Part shown: in pieces, positions 24,480 to 33,435 of the stretch
How the letters are laid out: the number at the start of each line of letters is the position of its first letter
How positions within the stretch are numbered: the stretch's first letter is position 1
DNA from: Bacilli bacterium
GTDB lineage: Bacteria > Bacillota_I > Bacilli_A > RFN20 > CAG-631
NCBI GenBank assembly: GCA_900754115.1
Contig: CAAEBM010000028.1
Coordinates: 1 to 59,669, forward strand
Length of the DNA stretch: 59,669 nucleotides
Direction: 5' to 3'
Notes under the pieces: generated by a model
Database searches by the model: none
What the model saw: only the letters and a program-made list of their open reading frames with translations
Told to the model about the DNA's origin: nothing
Translations under genes and position numbers: made by a program

Positions 24480-27325
24480 GGCGTTTGCACCTCTTTTTTG
24501 GCCTTTCTTTTACGAATACCATATCGAATGGAAATTGTAAGAATATATATGAGTAATACCAAAGCGCTAGATAATAAAAATCCAGAATAATCAATCATCA
24601 CATCTTTATGTAAACCACTTCGTCCAGGGACATACAATTGGATAAATTCTGATAATACGGCAACAAGATATCCACTTGCAAAATGGATAGGTATAGAATA
24701 GAACCATTGTCTTTTTTTGAAAAATATAAAATAGGTTAATAATGAAAAAATTCCTAATATGAAAAACACTCCAAAATGCCCTAATGCTTTTCGAATAAAA
24801 GAGGTAAAACTTTGAATATCAGTAATTAAAGGCTTTTTTATAATTTTAAGTTGAATGGAAAATTCTAATGGAGTTTCTACACTATAATTATCCGTATAAG
24901 AGACCGTAATGGTTGTTGTGCCCACTTGATGGGGAGTAATAATTCCATCTTTTCCGATTGTAGCAACGGATTCATTGCTAGAAGAAAACGAAACACTAGT
25001 ATAAGTTGCTTTAGGATCATAATGAACCGTTAAAGTAATGGAATTTCCGTTTGTAATTTGATATTGATTGTCTTTAATATGTTTTAAAGTATTGCCACAT
25101 AGAGTATAGGTGTTATCTTTATCTAAAGATAAAAAATTGTAAACATGTAATTGAAAAGAAGCGATACTTCCATTATAAAGATTAGTAGCTTGAATTGTTG
25201 TGATACCACATTCTTTTGTTTTCAATAATCCATCGGAAGAAACACTTGCAACTTTGGAATTACTTGAACTCCATTTTAAAAATAAACGCGTATATTTTTG
25301 ATTCGTATAAATGCCTAAAGGAACGGTTTGATTTTTGTATAAATTATAATTATCTACTATGATATTTGGATTTAAAGAGTCGGTTAAATCAGTAATTTGA
25401 AATAACGAAAGATCTTCATGAGTGATGTAAAAACGAATAGTTTTTTCAATTTTTGTTTCTAAAAAGGGAGTGCAAATAGAAACAGTTAAATCTATAATTC
25501 CTTCATTAACAAAAGTTAAAATACGACTATTTTTTTGACCAGTCAATTCTAATAAAGCGACGTCTTCTCCTTCTATTTCTTCTATTTTCCAATTGATTTC
25601 TTTAAATGTGGCTTGCTCTTCTTGCTCTAATTGGGCGCAAATTTCTATCGCTGATTGGTCTGCTTGATAATGAGCGATTTGAACAAGTTCTTCATCATTG
25701 TGATAAAGACGAATTTCGGTCGGTAAAATTTCTTGAATTTTGACATGCATAAGTTTACTTGTCAAGCCAGAAGATAAATGATAGATTTTAAAAAAGGCGA
25801 TTCCCTCTTTATTAAAGGTTGTAATTTTATTTTCTATTGGATCATATTCTAAAAGGTCTAGTGTGTCTAATTCATTTAAATTATATTGCGAAAATTCAGC
25901 TAATTCTTCACTGGTTAAATCATAATAATTTAGGGGAATGAATTCAAAACGATCGCTTAAAACAGTAGCATTTTTAGGTAAATAAGATAATTCTAAAAAA
26001 TTAGAAATTGTTTGATTAACGGTTAATATTGATTGTTTAAGAGTTACTTCAATTGCCGTAATTGAAACATTTTCTTTTTCAATGACTTGGATAGTGACCT
26101 CTTTTTTAATTTGTTGATTATAAGTGATAGTTATTGTTGTAGTACCATAAGAGCAACCATAAACAACTCCTTGTTGATTCACTTGGGCAATACTTTCATT
26201 TTCACTAGAAAAGGATAATAATTCATTGTCCATAACCGCATTAGAAGGACGTTTTGTTAAAGAAATTTTTTTAGAAGAACCAACAACGACGGTTAGTGTA
26301 TTTGTCACAAGCAAATCTTCTAAAACGGGAAGAGGTAAAACCTTAAAAGAATGGGTGACGTAAATCGCTGGATTTCGCACAGAACGAGCAAGAATGGTTG
26401 CATTTCCAGGTGATACAGCTTTGATTATTCCATTATCAAATGTTGCAATGGAAGGAGTTAATGATTCATAGGTTAGATTTGAAAAAGATACGTTTTCTGG
26501 TTCAAAAACAACAGTCATTTTTTTGGTTTGACCGACATATAATTCTTGCAAATCGCTTTCTAAAAAAGATAATGACAGTGGTTCAACAACTTGTGAATAA
26601 TCGACATAAACATAAATTGTTTCTTTTATAGATGAATCAGCATTTGCAATGATTTCTATTGGAATTAGTTCTAAATTATTATAATATTTTGCCAAAATGA
26701 TATTGTTTTGAATTTCAATGGCGCTGTTTGTATAAGAGGTTTGCACGTAAAAAGAATTATCTGTAACATTATGAGGAGACATATTTACTGAAATGGGATA
26801 ATCTTGACCAATATAAAGTAAGTAAGCCTGCTTTTGTTCGTTATAAATGGCATTTTTAATGGTGACAGTCATTTTTGTCGGTAAAACTTCTAAAACCGAA
26901 ATCGTCATTTGATCCATTTTTGATTCATCAAAAGCGCTTTGTGCTGTAATCGTCACTTCGCCTTTATTTTTAAACGTAATGAGACCAGTTTCAGAAACTT
27001 GGGCGATATTAATATCCGAAGAAGTATAGGTTAACGATTGATTTGTCGCATTAGTTGGTGAAATAATAGTTTCTATTTGATAAGTCTCCCCAATGGTTGC
27101 ACTAGTAATCTTATTTGAGATTTGAATTTTTTCTAAAGCAACATATTTAGTTTGATCTTTAGAAATATCATTAATGAGATCAGAAAGAGAACCACCCACT
27201 GCGTCACTTTGACTAGCTGAACTGGCACCAGGAATACATGATTCAACGATAATAGTTGCAGCACATCCAATATATGCTGCAAGAACAAACCATTTGAATA
27301 TTGATTTTTTCTTGCTTTTTGCCAT
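24476..27325 (-). CDS. VanZ-like membrane protein with an inserted array of about eight Ig-like (Big-2) repeats
   Basis: A 949-residue protein. Residues about 9-27 form a transmembrane helix (FKWFVLAAYIGCAATIIVES) followed by PGASSASQSDAVG, the motif found after helix 1 of VanZ-family proteins. Roughly residues 57-835 form about eight Ig-like modules; the clearest carry the Big-2 pattern S.S..IA.V...G.I....G...IT (for example YTSSDINIAQVSETGLITFK, SSNSKVASVSSDGLLKTKEC and SSNESVATIGKDGIITPHQ). The C-terminus returns to VanZ: FTSFIRKALGHFGVFFILG, LSEFIQLYVPGRSGLHKDVM and two more helices. So the array seems inserted in the first external loop. Role unknown; VanZ itself gives low-level teicoplanin resistance. 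Confidence 0.82.
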   Translation of the reverse strand: MAKSKKKSIFKWFVLAAYIGCAATIIVESCIPGASSASQSDAVGGSLSDLINDISKDQTKYVALEKIQISNKITSATIGETYQIETIISPTNATNQSLTYTSSDINIAQVSETGLITFKNKGEVTITAQSAFDESKMDQMTISVLEVLPTKMTVTIKNAIYNEQKQAYLLYIGQDYPISVNMSPHNVTDNSFYVQTSYTNSAIEIQNNIILAKYYNNLELIPIEIIANADSSIKETIYVYVDYSQVVEPLSLSFLESDLQELYVGQTKKMTVVFEPENVSFSNLTYESLTPSIATFDNGIIKAVSPGNATILARSVRNPAIYVTHSFKVLPLPVLEDLLVTNTLTVVVGSSKKISLTKRPSNAVMDNELLSFSSENESIAQVNQQGVVYGCSYGTTTITITYNQQIKKEVTIQVIEKENVSITAIEVTLKQSILTVNQTISNFLELSYLPKNATVLSDRFEFIPLNYYDLTSEELAEFSQYNLNELDTLDLLEYDPIENKITTFNKEGIAFFKIYHLSSGLTSKLMHVKIQEILPTEIRLYHNDEELVQIAHYQADQSAIEICAQLEQEEQATFKEINWKIEEIEGEDVALLELTGQKNSRILTFVNEGIIDLTVSICTPFLETKIEKTIRFYITHEDLSLFQITDLTDSLNPNIIVDNYNLYKNQTVPLGIYTNQKYTRLFLKWSSSNSKVASVSSDGLLKTKECGITTIQATNLYNGSIASFQLHVYNFLSLDKDNTYTLCGNTLKHIKDNQYQITNGNSITLTVHYDPKATYTSVSFSSSNESVATIGKDGIITPHQVGTTTITVSYTDNYSVETPLEFSIQLKIIKKPLITDIQSFTSFIRKALGHFGVFFILGIFSLLTYFIFFKKRQWFYSIPIHFASGYLVAVLSEFIQLYVPGRSGLHKDVMIDYSGFLLSSALVLLIYILTISIRYGIRKRKAKKEVQTP

Positions 27326-27351
27326 TTTGTTCCCCTCTATTCTTTAAAATT

Positions 27352-27380
27352 ATTATAAATTGGTTTTTTTAAAACTGCAA
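27352..27380 (-). promoter_or_regulatory. Sigma-A promoter of the VanZ-Big/rlmA unit
   Basis: On the minus strand TTGCAG (27380-27375), 17-base spacer, TATAAT (27357-27352). Confidence 0.72.
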
Positions 27381-27439
27381 CTTTATTTCATTTTTGCTTT
27401 TAAAAAAAAGACCCCATTTGAAAAAAATAAAAAAAGTAG

Positions 27440-27468
27440 TTGAATCGAAAGAAAAAAATGGATATACT
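27440..27468 (+). promoter_or_regulatory. Sigma-A promoter of the 526-residue lipoprotein gene
   Basis: TTGAAT at 27440-27445, 17-base spacer, TATACT at 27463-27468. The leader to the ATG is about 75 bases and extremely A/T-rich. Confidence 0.7.
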
Positions 27469-27549
27469 AGAATAAATATATTTTTTCGTCAAGAATAAAA
27501 AATTTTTTATTTTAGCGAAAAAAAATAAACAATAAAGGGGGATTCAAAA

Positions 27550-29130
27550 ATGAAAAAAAAGTTTATTATTTGTTGTTTAGCCACTGTTGTGGCACTAGGT
27601 CTATCAAGTTGTACAGAAAATGATTCAAATAGTTCATCAGGAGGGACAGTTGATAAGGGTGAGCCTACTCAGCAACAAGTGTTGGAGGCTTTAACTGCAT
27701 TAAGCGCAAAAACTTGGAGTGGTTTTACACTTTATAGTGAAACCTATAATACCTATCAAGCCTATCGTCAAGAAGCAACCTTAGATTTAAAACTCTACAA
27801 TAATGATTTTGCAGAAATCAATGCATTTGTGGAAAATTATCCTGATAATGGAGTGACCGCTAACTTAAGTTATACTTATACCAATCAAATTTATGCATCA
27901 GATGGGTATGTATATGATTTGACTGCTTTTGAAGAACAATACGCAGATAGTAATGTTGGCACTCGTCAAGAAATTAATATGTACAACAACTGGGAAAGTA
28001 TGCTGAATGTAAAAGCAAATATTAACTCTGTCATTAATGTTTTTACAGATCCTACGGCAGTTTATCCAGAAGATTATGGATACCGAGACGTAGAATATAG
28101 TGTTGAAATTAGTTTGTCTGGCAATTATTTGGCCTCTATTTGGGCATATGCTGATGCAGTAGGGTACTATCCTGATGAAGACAATCAAGTTTTTGTCGAA
28201 CTAGACAAGCAACACAATGTTGTCAATTATGGAAGTTATCAATGTTATTATAATGATGGTGGAAGAGGTTCTAGTACGGCTTCACAATTCCAATATACTT
28301 TTGAATCTAATATTGATACATCTAGTCGAAAAGATTTTACAGGTACAAAATTAGATTATAATGATTTTGAAATTTCAGGTCTTAATCCAATCGATTTAAC
28401 TGCTATATCTGATGGTGAAATTGATTATGATACAGCAGCTCAAATTGTTTTAGATATGAATGAATTTGCTACTGGTACTTCTAAAACGGTTGCACATGAA
28501 GAAGTCACTTCTACCTCAAATGTTAAAACAGTTACTGATTATACGGCAACTCTTTATAATAACTACATTTTAGAAAAAGTAGGAACAGAAACTACTTATG
28601 ACCCAGCAGATGCTAGTGAACCTACTTCAACAGAAGGATTTGTTGTTCAAGTTCGTGCAGAGGAAAAAGAAGTTGTCAACATCCAAAAATATGATACAAC
28701 GATTGATAAAAACTATGCTTATAGCACTCCAGGAGAATATATCACTAGTATGGATGATAACTTTAACCCTAGTGCTGGAAGAATATTTGAAATTGGAGGT
28801 TTGATGAAAGAGGCAATTAATACTGGAAGTACAGATACAGGATGGAGTATTACAACAGTTACAGCAAGTGGAACCAAAAATGGTAATACAATAGAAATAA
28901 CTGTTACTTATAAATTAGAGTGGCAAATTCCTGGAATGGGTACATCAGAACACGTTTATGAAATGACTATTGAAGATGGTTTTATTACTCGAATTGTTCA
29001 TGATTATGATGATAATGGGACAATTACTTACGCAACTTATGATATGAGTAAGGAAACCTTAACTGATTATACCGGAACATTAATTGATCCTGATGATGTT
29101 CCAGTTCCTGAAAATCCATATTATTATTAA
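27550..29130 (+). CDS. Secreted lipoprotein of unknown function
   Basis: A 526-residue lipoprotein: signal peptide MKKKFIICCLATVVALGLSSC (lipobox L-S-S-C), then a short Ser/Gly-rich spacer NDSNSSSGG. The mature protein is acidic and rich in Y, N, T and D. It begins with a helix (QQQVLEALTALSAKTWSGF) comparable to the EEVLELLAKSES segment of the lipoprotein at 15136, so the two may be distant relatives. Repeated beta-strands such as TVTDYTATLYNNYILEKVGT and GNTIEITVTYKLEWQ suggest a beta-rich, LolA- or YcdB-like fold, but I do not recognise a named domain. AAGGGGG precedes the ATG. Monocistronic. Confidence 0.8.
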   Translation: MKKKFIICCLATVVALGLSSCTENDSNSSSGGTVDKGEPTQQQVLEALTALSAKTWSGFTLYSETYNTYQAYRQEATLDLKLYNNDFAEINAFVENYPDNGVTANLSYTYTNQIYASDGYVYDLTAFEEQYADSNVGTRQEINMYNNWESMLNVKANINSVINVFTDPTAVYPEDYGYRDVEYSVEISLSGNYLASIWAYADAVGYYPDEDNQVFVELDKQHNVVNYGSYQCYYNDGGRGSSTASQFQYTFESNIDTSSRKDFTGTKLDYNDFEISGLNPIDLTAISDGEIDYDTAAQIVLDMNEFATGTSKTVAHEEVTSTSNVKTVTDYTATLYNNYILEKVGTETTYDPADASEPTSTEGFVVQVRAEEKEVVNIQKYDTTIDKNYAYSTPGEYITSMDDNFNPSAGRIFEIGGLMKEAINTGSTDTGWSITTVTASGTKNGNTIEITVTYKLEWQIPGMGTSEHVYEMTIEDGFITRIVHDYDDNGTITYATYDMSKETLTDYTGTLIDPDDVPVPENPYYY

Positions 29131-29140
29131 GCACAAAAAA

Positions 29141-29167
29141 ACTCAATTTTCGAATTGAGTTTTTTTA
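29141..29167 (+). terminator. Intrinsic terminator
   Basis: ACTCAATT / AATTGAGT stem with a TTCG tetraloop and a seven-T tail. Confidence 0.88.
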
Positions 29168-29281
29168 TATATACTTTTTTGAATCGTTTAAACAAATAAA
29201 TAAATATTTATTTCTATTTTAATTTTGATTTAATACTAAATCGATTTTACAGAAATATAATAATTATAGGAGATGATTCAA

Positions 29282-30310
29282 ATGAAAAAGAAAATTTATG
29301 TTTTAACTGGTGCAGCAGGACATGTTGGTCAAAATTTAATTAATGAATTATTGAAAGAGGATTGCGAAATTAGAGGATTATTGCTTCCTAGTGATAAAAC
29401 CAGTTTGCCAGAACATCCTAATTTAAAAATCTATTATGGAAATGTTTTGGATAAAGAATCTCTCTTGCCTTTGTTTGAAACTAAAGATAATGAAGAACTT
29501 TATGTCATTCATGCAGCAGGTATGGTTTCCATTCGCTCCACTTTTAGTAAAAAAATGTATCGCGTGAATGTGGAAGGTACAAAAAATATTATTGATTTGT
29601 CCATGCAATTTTTTGTCAAAAAAATGGTATATATCAGTTCGGTCCATGCGATTTATGAATTACCAAATCATGAAACGATAACCGAAACCACTTGTTTTGA
29701 CCCTAAAAAAATACATGGTCCTTATGCAAAAACTAAAGCGATGGCTACGGATTTAGTCTTACAAGCGGTAAAAAATGGTTTGAACGCTTGTGTGGTTCAT
29801 CCTTCTGGAATTGTTGGACCATTTGATGCTCATACGGGACATCTTAATGAATTAGTTAAAATGGTGGCTAGTAAAAAATTGCATATTGGAGTTAAAGGAG
29901 CTTATGATTTAGTAGATGTTCGTGATGTCGCTTCTGGAACAATTGCCGCTTTAAAAAATGGAAAAGTTGGAGAATGCTATATATTAAGCGGGCATCAAAT
30001 TAAAATGGTGGATTTCATGAATATGATTTGTGAAATGAGAGGAATTAAAAAAATAAAAAGAATGGTCCCAACATGGATTTTAAAAATGGTTGCCCCTTTT
30101 GCTGAATTATATTATAAAATGTCGAAAAAAACGCCTTTATTTACGAGATATTCTTTTTATACTTTAAATAGTAATTCAAACTTTTCTTGTAAAAAGGCAG
30201 TTGAGCAATTAGGATATCAACGACATACAATGGAAGAAACACTAAAAGATACACTACAATGGTTATCTAATGTTCAATTGATTCAAAAAATGCCACTTAA
30301 AATTAAGTGA
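29282..30310 (+). CDS. Extended SDR, NAD-dependent epimerase/dehydratase family
   Basis: A 342-residue Rossmann-fold oxidoreductase. The cofactor motif is TGAAGHVGQNL; VIHAAGMVSIRS follows, then YISSVHAIYEL (catalytic serine) and GPYAKTKAMATD (catalytic Y and K). VHPSGIVGPFD and LVDVRDVASGTIAAL are typical of extended SDRs such as dihydroflavonol-reductase-like enzymes. Substrate unknown. ATG 29282 is preferred to 29273 because TAGGAGATG serves it with proper spacing. The last eight bases overlap the end of the convergent SDR gene, and both stops lie in a shared hairpin. Confidence 0.85.
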   Translation: MKKKIYVLTGAAGHVGQNLINELLKEDCEIRGLLLPSDKTSLPEHPNLKIYYGNVLDKESLLPLFETKDNEELYVIHAAGMVSIRSTFSKKMYRVNVEGTKNIIDLSMQFFVKKMVYISSVHAIYELPNHETITETTCFDPKKIHGPYAKTKAMATDLVLQAVKNGLNACVVHPSGIVGPFDAHTGHLNELVKMVASKKLHIGVKGAYDLVDVRDVASGTIAALKNGKVGECYILSGHQIKMVDFMNMICEMRGIKKIKRMVPTWILKMVAPFAELYYKMSKKTPLFTRYSFYTLNSNSNFSCKKAVEQLGYQRHTMEETLKDTLQWLSNVQLIQKMPLKIK

Positions 30311-30316
30311 CATTTT
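30287..30316. terminator. Bidirectional terminator inside overlapping gene ends
   Basis: CACTTAA / TTAAGTG with a two-base AA centre, extended after one mismatch by AAAATG / CATTTT. Both convergent SDR genes stop within it. Confidence 0.65.
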
Positions 30317-31337
30317 CAAATCGTTCTGGATAACAAGCTTTCATGGTTTCGGCAATACTTTTTTCAAGTCCTTTTCCACCTTGAAAGTGAAAATAATCAA
30401 AATTTAATTCTTTCATGGTTTGTTTGCCTTGAATGTAGAATTTTTTACATTGGATTTGAGTCATCAATTTTGCGTGATTTAAACCACTTTCTAATCCCTG
30501 TTTTTTAAATCTTCTATCGATAAATTTTGCTCCGATAGCAGTTAAAAAAGCAGGGATTTCTTTATATTTTCGATTATCTTTTGCATACTGTAACAAAGTT
30601 GGAATTAAAACTTTAAAAGGCCAGTTTTCTTTGGCAACAGGGTAACATTGCCCATTTTTCCCAAAAAAGGAACAGGCAACAATGCTTTCGGCGACTCCTT
30701 CTACACTGATTAGTGCTGTTCCACCATTCTTTGGTAATATGACACTTTTCATATTGTCATAATATTTTAAAAAAGAATCTCTCCACAATGGCTTTCTTTG
30801 TGGCATGGTTCCAAAAATATAGGGCAATTCTAAGACCATAACGGAGAAATTTTTATCATCTTTAAGAGCAAATATTGCTTCTTCTTGCTTTATTCTTGCT
30901 TTGATATAAGGATGATGTTTAGAAAGTTTACCTTTCATGATTTTGTCATACGTAGCAAAATAAGAACCTAAAATGACACATCTTTTAATTTTTGCTTTTT
31001 TAGCTGCTTTTATAATTTTTAGACATTGTAAAACTAAACGATTATAAAAAAATTCATAAGCAGGTGCTTTAGGAATATACCTATCATCAGGACCTAAGGC
31101 ATAAATAAAACAATCATAATCTTTATCTTTTAAAATTGCATAGATTTCTTCTTCACTCATTTCAAAAAGATTGCCAAAAATTAAATTGATTTTTTTGTCA
31201 AACCAACTACTAATTTCAATTTCATTTTTTAAGGCAATTGTGTCAACTTCTACATTCCATTGTAAAAATTTTAAGGCTGCATGATAGCCTAATAGACCAG
31301 TCCCTCCGGCAATAAATACTTTTTTTATCGGTTGCAT
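30303..31337 (-). CDS. Atypical extended SDR (NAD-dependent epimerase-like)
   Basis: A 344-residue Rossmann protein: VFIAGGTGLLGYHAALKF (cofactor motif GGTGLLG), NLIFGNLFEMSEEEI, CFIYALGPDDRYIPKAP, VILGSYFATYD, then HPYIKARIKQEEAIF and ELPYIFGTMPQRKPLW. The usual Y-x-x-x-K pair is here Y-I-K-A-R, so either the lysine is replaced or shifted, and activity is uncertain. Substrate unknown. The similar 342-residue SDR converges on it, which suggests a functional pair rather than a recent duplication because the two sequences are quite different. ATG at 31337 follows CGAGGTGAT. Confidence 0.8.
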   Translation of the reverse strand: MQPIKKVFIAGGTGLLGYHAALKFLQWNVEVDTIALKNEIEISSWFDKKINLIFGNLFEMSEEEIYAILKDKDYDCFIYALGPDDRYIPKAPAYEFFYNRLVLQCLKIIKAAKKAKIKRCVILGSYFATYDKIMKGKLSKHHPYIKARIKQEEAIFALKDDKNFSVMVLELPYIFGTMPQRKPLWRDSFLKYYDNMKSVILPKNGGTALISVEGVAESIVACSFFGKNGQCYPVAKENWPFKVLIPTLLQYAKDNRKYKEIPAFLTAIGAKFIDRRFKKQGLESGLNHAKLMTQIQCKKFYIQGKQTMKELNFDYFHFQGGKGLEKSIAETMKACYPERFENVT

Positions 31338-31383
31338 TTTATCACCTCGTTTAATATTTTATCATAAATTAGTAGAAATAAAA

Positions 31384-31412
31384 TTGTTATCTTTTAAAAA
31401 AAAGTATATAAT
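31384..31412 (+). promoter_or_regulatory. Sigma-A promoter of the VTT-domain operon
   Basis: TTGTTA at 31384-31389, 17-base spacer, TATAAT at 31407-31412. The divergent SDR gene also starts in this 95-base gap. Confidence 0.7.
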
Positions 31413-31432
31413 ACGTTAAAGGTAGGATAAGT

Positions 31433-32200
31433 ATGAAAAAAGAAAGACAAAAGTTATCGAAAGCAAAAAAAGTATTAATCTTGATTAATAGTATTGCTCT
31501 TTTATTTATCATCGGATTAATCATTTTTTTATGTATATATTTTAAAGATGAAATTCGTTTGCTGACTAATGAAAGTGGTCGGGAAGCTTTCATGAAAAAA
31601 ATTGAAGACGCTGGCGTATTTGGTGTGTTATTGTTGCTTTTGGTTCAAATTTTACAAGTAGTTGTCGCTTTTATTCCTGGAGAAGTCGTTGAATTTGTTG
31701 CTGGAGCAATGTATGGCGCTTTTTTTGGATTGCTGATATGTTTGCTTGGTTTAGCGATTGCAACAGTCATTATTTATGGTTTGGTAAAGTGGTTAGGGAA
31801 ACCTTTTTTTGATTTAAATGTGAATCAAAAACAATCTTCAAAACTACAATTTTTAAAAGATCCTGATCGCAGTTTACTTTTGCTATTTTTTATTTTTTTA
31901 ATTCCTGGCATCCCCAAAGATATTTTCATTTACTTTATCCCATTTACTAAAATTAAATTGTCAAAATTTATTTTGGTCTCTTCGATAGCTCGGATTCCCT
32001 CTATTTTATCTTCAACTTTTGTTGGAGCGGCTGTTTTTGATGAAAATTACATTGTTGCTATCATTATCATGGGATTAATTTTTATCTTTTCTGTTTTAGG
32101 ACTAATTTTTAATAAAAAAATTTATGAATGGTTAAATCATTTTAAAGAAAAAAGAAAAACAAAAAAAGAGGTGCATAATCATGAAAGCAATGAAGACTAA
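31433..32200 (+). CDS. TVP38/TMEM64 (VTT-domain) membrane protein
   Basis: A 255-residue inner-membrane protein of the DedA/VTT superfamily. One N-terminal helix (VLILINSIALLFIIGLIIFL) precedes the VTT core: VVAFIPGEVVEFVAGAMYGA, GLLICLLGLAIATVIIYGL, FLIPGIPKDIFIYFIPFT and SSIARIPSILSSTFVGAAVF. The FxPG and GxPxD motifs match TMEM64/YdjX-type proteins, some of which move undecaprenyl phosphate or phospholipids across the membrane. The specific cargo is unknown. It overlaps the next gene by 20 bases. Confidence 0.9.
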   Translation: MKKERQKLSKAKKVLILINSIALLFIIGLIIFLCIYFKDEIRLLTNESGREAFMKKIEDAGVFGVLLLLLVQILQVVVAFIPGEVVEFVAGAMYGAFFGLLICLLGLAIATVIIYGLVKWLGKPFFDLNVNQKQSSKLQFLKDPDRSLLLLFFIFLIPGIPKDIFIYFIPFTKIKLSKFILVSSIARIPSILSSTFVGAAVFDENYIVAIIIMGLIFIFSVLGLIFNKKIYEWLNHFKEKRKTKKEVHNHESNED

Positions 32201-32699
32201 TCTTTTATATTCCCTCATTACGCTTTTTATTGAGGGATTATTTTTCCTTTTTTTATCTTTTGGTCTTGTTGATGTGCTCGTTCAAGATAATCTTTATCTT
32301 TATCATTTTGAATCAATTAGTGGATATGATGTTTTAAAGGGAAATCTTTCAGTTTTCCACCAAGTTTTGATGATTGTTTGCGTGGTTGCAACCTCTTTTA
32401 TTATTTTAATGTATCTTTATTCTATGATTTTAAAAAAGCCCTCTATAAAGACGAAAAAAATTTTTCTTTTTATGCAAATAATGAGTAGTTTTTGTCTTTT
32501 ATCTCACTATAATTTTTTAGGATTTATATTCGAAATTCTTCTTTTTGTACCAGTTATCTTATTACTTATTCAGCAATCGCAATCCCAAAAGGAAAAGAAT
32601 GGAAATTTAATGTTTATCAATACCATTTATGGTGTCATTTTAATGTTTTTCTTGATTTTAATTTTAAGTTTAGATGCTTTCATTTTTACCATTTTTTAA
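32181..32699 (+). CDS. Four-helix membrane protein of unknown function
   Basis: A 172-residue hydrophobic protein with four predicted transmembrane helices (around residues 8-28, 55-77, 90-112 and 143-165) and basic loops (KKPSIKTKK, SQSQKEKNG). I recognise no family. The start at 32181 lies inside the end of the VTT gene behind AAAGAGGTG, so translation is coupled and the two probably work together at the membrane (inference). Confidence 0.7.
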   Translation: MKAMKTNLLYSLITLFIEGLFFLFLSFGLVDVLVQDNLYLYHFESISGYDVLKGNLSVFHQVLMIVCVVATSFIILMYLYSMILKKPSIKTKKIFLFMQIMSSFCLLSHYNFLGFIFEILLFVPVILLLIQQSQSQKEKNGNLMFINTIYGVILMFFLILILSLDAFIFTIF

Positions 32700-32758
32700 A
32701 GGGATTTCTTTTGAATATTCTTTGACTTTATTCACAAAATAAAGTCGGAGGAGATAAT

Positions 32759-33334
32759 ATGAAAAAATGGTCGATATTCTTATCGCTATGTTTTTTTCCT
32801 ATGTTTTTACAAGGATGTCAAAATCAAGACCACTCTTCGTCTGTTATTAGTGGCGTTCCAGCCTATGTTTCAAAATATGAATATCAAGAAACAATTACGA
32901 TTAACTTTCAAAATAAAGTAAAAGAAGAAGAAAAAATTACCCAAAACAATATCCAAGAATTGTTGGGCGATAATTTACAAGCCGATACTTTTTCAAATGT
33001 ATTTATTAATCCAGAGGGTTTGATTTTGTCTTCTAATGAATATAATGGCGTCATTCATTTTTTAATTACAAATGGCTATTTTTTAAAAGAATTAAAAGTA
33101 CAGGCTAAAGCGTACAATAATAATCAATCTATTTTGTATTGTAATACGCAAACAACAGATTCTTTGACTAATGAATTTGAAACTTACACGTTTCCTTTTA
33201 AAAGAAATGTCACGAATTTTCTACTTGGTGCCAAAATTATCACTTTAGAAGGAATTGAATCAGAGGATCGCCAAATTTTAATTCAAAGCATGGAACTTAG
33301 TTTGACTAAAAGACCTATTAAAATTAATTTATAA
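32759..33334 (+). CDS. Small lipoprotein of unknown function
   Basis: A 191-residue lipoprotein: signal MKKWSIFLSLCFFPMFLQGC with lipobox L-Q-G-C, then a polar NQDHSSSV linker. The mature domain has alternating beta-strands (YQETITINFQNKVKEEEKIT, then GVIHFLITNGYFLKELKVQA). No named domain recognised. CGGAGGAG precedes the ATG. It lies 59 bases after the four-helix gene, probably in the same transcript, and a terminator follows. Confidence 0.75.
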   Translation: MKKWSIFLSLCFFPMFLQGCQNQDHSSSVISGVPAYVSKYEYQETITINFQNKVKEEEKITQNNIQELLGDNLQADTFSNVFINPEGLILSSNEYNGVIHFLITNGYFLKELKVQAKAYNNNQSILYCNTQTTDSLTNEFETYTFPFKRNVTNFLLGAKIITLEGIESEDRQILIQSMELSLTKRPIKINL

Positions 33335-33361
33335 AAAAGGCATTAAAAAATGTCTTTTTTT
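33333..33361 (+). terminator. Intrinsic terminator
   Basis: AAAGGCAT / ATGTCTTT stem (one G-T pair) followed by T's. Confidence 0.65.
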
Positions 33362-33389
33362 GTTTAAAGGAAAAAAGATGGGATATAAT
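33360..33389 (+). promoter_or_regulatory. Possible promoter of the coat-protein pair
   Basis: TTGTTT at 33360-33365, 18-base spacer, TATAAT at 33384-33389. It overlaps the tail of the preceding terminator. Transcription would start after 33389, which excludes the in-frame ATG at 33388 as start. Confidence 0.4.
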
Positions 33390-33435
33390 GAAAGTAGAAG
33401 TAATTGCAATTACATCAAAAAAGAAAGGAAGGAAA

